In this document: positions 34,988 through 37,546 of the stretch, piece after piece
How the letters are laid out: every line of letters starts with the position of its first letter
Numbering within the stretch: position 1 is the stretch's first letter
Made by a program: the position numbers and the translations under genes
Assembly (NCBI GenBank): GCA_019873665.1
Contig: JAIOAV010000032.1
Location: 1-37,546 of the forward strand
Origin: Chloroflexota bacterium
Lineage (GTDB): Bacteria > Chloroflexota > Anaerolineae > JAAYEA01
Direction: 5' to 3'
Length of the DNA: 37,546 nucleotides
The notes under the pieces: model-generated
What the model was told of the DNA's origin: nothing
Database searches by the model: none
The model's input: the letters and a program-made list of their open reading frames with translations, nothing else

Positions 34988-36462
34988 TGGGCCTTGCCCG
35001 GCGGAGCATTGAATCCTCGATCTATAATGTAGTCTCGCACGGCCTGCAGATCGTCATCCTCTTTTTCCGCTCTATCCTGCTGGCCCGCCTGTTGCTGCCA
35101 GAGACCTTTGGCGTCTACACCTTTGCCCAGGCCATCATCACGACGACCCTCACTTTTCCCGTTTTTGGCCTCGGTGCGTCGTACATCAACCGTTGCCCGG
35201 AGACCGAGGACCCCAACGCCCCGGCAGTCTATTTCACGCTGATATCGGCCTTTTCGCTCATCTGGGCCATCGCGCTCATCCTGTTCGGTGCGTTCTTCTT
35301 GCGGGGTGAGCGGCGTAGCGTGCTATGGGCGCTTGCGGCCATCACGCTGCTGGCACAGATCGCCGCGCCGGCAGAGACCATCCTGTCGCGCCAGGTGCGC
35401 TTCGGGCGGCTCGCCCTTCTCTATTTGCTGACGGCGCTCCTGACGTCGGCGGCCAGCCTGTGGCTGGCGTGGCGCGGCGCGGGGGTGTGGAGCCTGGTGA
35501 GCGTGGACCTCGTGTCCGCGCTGATCCTGATCGTCGGCCTCTATCTCATCCGACCGGTCTGGCAGCCACGGCTGGTGCTCGTGCCACACATCGTGCGGTA
35601 CTACTTGCGGCTGGGGAGCCGCACGCTGCTGGCGGACCTGTTGGTGACGGCGCTAGACCGGCTGGACGATCTATGGACGGGCCGATTCCTGGGAGATGCA
35701 GCGCTCGGCTTTTACTCTCGCGCCTACACCTTTGCCAACTATCCACGACGGGTCCTTGCCTCGCCCCTGAACGCGGTGACGCTCTCCTCCTATGCGGAGG
35801 TCAAGCATGATCGTCCACGCTTGTCGCAGGCGTTCTCCTTGGCCAACTCGCTGATCATCCGCGCCGGCTTTCTCTTTGCCGGGGTATTGCTCCTGATCGC
35901 GCCCGAGTTCACCCGTTGGGTGTTGGGGGCCAAATGGCTGCCGATGCTATCCGCCTTTCGCCTGATGATCGCCTACACCATGCTGGACCCCATCCGCTAC
36001 ACCGTCGGCTTTCTCTTCACAGCGGCGGGTCGGCCTGAGCTTCTCGTCCGCGTGCGTTTGGCGCAATTGGCGGTGTTGGTATTGGGGCTGGCAACCTTGG
36101 GGCCCGGGTTTGGCATCGCCGGCGTGGCGCTCGCGGCCACGCTCATGGTGGTGGCGGGTACGGTTCTTTCACTCTGGCAGGCGCGCGCCTTTGTTGACTT
36201 TGGCGTCCTGAAGCTCTTTGCCGCACCCACCATCGCCCTCGCGGCCGGGATATTGATCGCCTATGGCGGGGCGGGGCTGCGCAGCGCTCCTGCCTCTCTG
36301 ATCTCAGATGTGGTGAATGCCTTGGTCAAGGCGTTGGCGTTCGTGTTGTGCTATGCGCTCATCATGCTGCTCTTGGAGCGGCGCGAGATGGCAGCGGTGG
36401 CGCGACTGGTACAACAGGCGCTACGGCGGCAGCCATCGGCTGCGGCGGTGCGGGCTGAATGA
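34984..36462 (+). CDS. polysaccharide flippase (Wzx/MOP family)
   Basis: The 492-residue integral membrane protein probably moves lipid-linked sugar units across the membrane. It has about 12-14 hydrophobic segments, beginning with SIYNVVSHGLQIVILFFRSILLARLLLPETFGVYTFAQAIIT, which is the typical Wzx/RfbX start. The middle LGDAALGFYSRAYTFANYPRRVLASPLNAVTLSSYAEVKHD is also characteristic. The ATG at 34984 overlaps a short ORF; GTG 34963 would add 7 residues. It starts the surface-polysaccharide cluster and overlaps the next glycosyltransferase by 4 bases. Confidence 0.9.
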   Translation: MMGLARRSIESSIYNVVSHGLQIVILFFRSILLARLLLPETFGVYTFAQAIITTTLTFPVFGLGASYINRCPETEDPNAPAVYFTLISAFSLIWAIALILFGAFFLRGERRSVLWALAAITLLAQIAAPAETILSRQVRFGRLALLYLLTALLTSAASLWLAWRGAGVWSLVSVDLVSALILIVGLYLIRPVWQPRLVLVPHIVRYYLRLGSRTLLADLLVTALDRLDDLWTGRFLGDAALGFYSRAYTFANYPRRVLASPLNAVTLSSYAEVKHDRPRLSQAFSLANSLIIRAGFLFAGVLLLIAPEFTRWVLGAKWLPMLSAFRLMIAYTMLDPIRYTVGFLFTAAGRPELLVRVRLAQLAVLVLGLATLGPGFGIAGVALAATLMVVAGTVLSLWQARAFVDFGVLKLFAAPTIALAAGILIAYGGAGLRSAPASLISDVVNALVKALAFVLCYALIMLLLERREMAAVARLVQQALRRQPSAAAVRAE

Positions 36463-37409
36463 GCGCAACCTCCCTGACCGCAACGGTGATCTTGTGCACG
36501 CGCAACCGGCTGGAGCCGCTTCTCGCGTGTCTGGCTTCGCTGACGTCGCAGACGCGCCCGCCGGAGCAGATCATCATCGTGGATAGCAGCGATCAGGCGC
36601 TGACGGAGAGCGATCGGTTTCGCGATGCCTTTGATGCAACCGTCTTTTCCGCTATCGAGCTGCTCTATCTGCGCTCGGCGCCCGGCCTGACGGCGCAACG
36701 CAATCTGGGCGCAACCCGGGCCACGGGCGATATCGTCTTCTTTTTCGATGACGATGTCGTTGTCGCGCCCGATTACCTGGTGATCATGATGGCGGATTTC
36801 GGCGCGCACCCTGAATATGGCGGCGGGATGGGCAATATCATCGGAGCGGGAAGCCGCCATCGTCTGGGAGACATCTTTCGCCGGCTCTTCATGCTCAACT
36901 ATGCTAACGCCGCCGGGCGGATGCAGCCCTCCGGCTGGCCGACGCACGCGATCGGCAGACAGGAGTTCCTGCGCGTCGAGATCCTGAGCGGCGCGCTGGC
37001 CGCATATCGCCGTCAGATACTTCAGGAATACCGATTCGACGAGGCGGTTGTTGGCTATGGCTATATGGAGGATGTGGACTTTTCCTATCGCGTCTCGCGC
37101 CGCTACCCGCTGTTTTACGAGCCGCGCGCGCTGGTAGAGCATCATCACACGCCGTTGGCGCGTGACCGGATGGTAGTGAATCGGCGAATGTATCTGGTGA
37201 ACCATCACTATTTTTTTCGCAAGAACATCTACCCGACGTGTCGCTGGTGTTTGGTGCCCTACCTCTGGTCTATCATCGGGCTCTTTCTCTTGGCGGCCCT
37301 GAGTGGCCGCTGGGAGGCGCTACGCGGCTACGGACAGGGCATCTGGCAGGTGCTGATCAACCGGTGGCATGGACGGCCCGTCCTGCATGACATATGGCAG
37401 GAGAGATAG
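36459..37409 (+). CDS. family 2 glycosyltransferase
   Basis: The 316-residue GT-A enzyme opens with ATVILCTRNRLEPLLACLASLTSQT. It has the metal-binding DDD in DIVFFFDDDVVVAPDY and a catalytic-type GYGYMEDVDFSYRVSRR. A hydrophobic C-terminal helix (LVPYLWSIIGLFLLAALSG) may anchor it to the membrane. It probably adds one sugar to a lipid-linked oligosaccharide. Its ATG overlaps the flippase TGA (ATGA). Confidence 0.92.
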   Translation: MSATSLTATVILCTRNRLEPLLACLASLTSQTRPPEQIIIVDSSDQALTESDRFRDAFDATVFSAIELLYLRSAPGLTAQRNLGATRATGDIVFFFDDDVVVAPDYLVIMMADFGAHPEYGGGMGNIIGAGSRHRLGDIFRRLFMLNYANAAGRMQPSGWPTHAIGRQEFLRVEILSGALAAYRRQILQEYRFDEAVVGYGYMEDVDFSYRVSRRYPLFYEPRALVEHHHTPLARDRMVVNRRMYLVNHHYFFRKNIYPTCRWCLVPYLWSIIGLFLLAALSGRWEALRGYGQGIWQVLINRWHGRPVLHDIWQER

Positions 37410-37452
37410 CATGCCAGCACCATGTCGGGTTGCGTAATGTGGAGAGCATGAA

Positions 37453-37546
37453 ATGGTGATCGTGCGGCTGGCGGGAGGGCTTGGCAACCAGCTCTTTCAG
37501 TATGCGGCGGGGCGGGCGCTGGCAGAGCGACACGGTGGGCCTCTGC
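37453..37546 (+). CDS. alpha-1,2-fucosyltransferase-like (GT11), 5' part only
   Basis: The first 31 codons are present before the window ends. MVIVRLAGGLGNQLFQYAAG is the conserved N-terminus of family 11 glycosyltransferases. ATG 37453 has GGAG 8 bases upstream and is 44 bases after the GT2 gene. Its product would add fucose or a related sugar to the same surface glycan. Confidence 0.87.
   Translation, partial: MVIVRLAGGLGNQLFQYAAGRALAERHGGPL

Overview
This 37.5 kb window is GC-rich chromosomal DNA from a bacterium, probably a Chloroflexota (Anaerolineae-like) heterotroph. That placement is an inference. It rests on lysine synthesis through alpha-aminoadipate on the LysW carrier protein, a T-box in front of serS, a type A RNase P RNA, a TIGR03960-type radical SAM protein, a GH57 enzyme and a STAND-NTPase/TolB-propeller fusion. 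Deinococcus-Thermus shares the lysine route and cannot be fully excluded. I saw no prophage, insertion sequence, CRISPR array, rRNA or tRNA gene.

Layout. 1-685: the C-terminal part of recF (+). 721-7108: a tight minus-strand lysine operon, hcs-lysT-lysU-hicd-lysW-lysX-lysK. A consensus promoter and a long leader precede it; the leader carries a 28-codon ORF with tandem Lys codons and mutually exclusive hairpins. 7126-13761: a kinase-like phosphotransferase, then sugar-acid genes: two enolase-superfamily dehydratases, an aldo/keto reductase, a BNR sialidase-like protein and a PfkB (KDG-type) kinase. 13858-16704: a coiled-coil zinc-ribbon protein and a membrane NTPase/beta-propeller fusion. 16715-20570 (-): radical SAM, pgeF, yggS, yggT and a DUF167 gene. 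20762-23411 (+): a PfkB kinase and an L-fucose-isomerase-like protein, closed by a strong terminator. 23489-26306: a LmbE deacetylase, rnpB (+), and serS (-) with its T-box leader. 26317-31096 (-): greA, GH57, response regulator, histidine kinase and an iron-sulfur flavoprotein. 31104-33434 (+): a Tyr-rich leader peptide, a terminator/antiterminator pair and an unusual tyrS fused to a PheRS B3/B4 editing domain. 33470-37546: a TetR regulator, udk (apparently frameshifted), then a surface-polysaccharide cluster (flippase, GT2, start of a GT11 fucosyltransferase).

The most notable theme is amino-acid sensing by transcription attenuation. Three amino-acid-related transcription units each carry a leader that can terminate early. 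Lysine synthesis and tyrS use translated leader peptides, judged by codon content and competing RNA helices. serS uses a canonical T-box. A fourth leader terminator precedes greA. The tyrS case is the best candidate for something undescribed, because a Tyr-codon attenuator controls a TyrRS that carries an editing domain normally found in phenylalanyl-tRNA synthetase.
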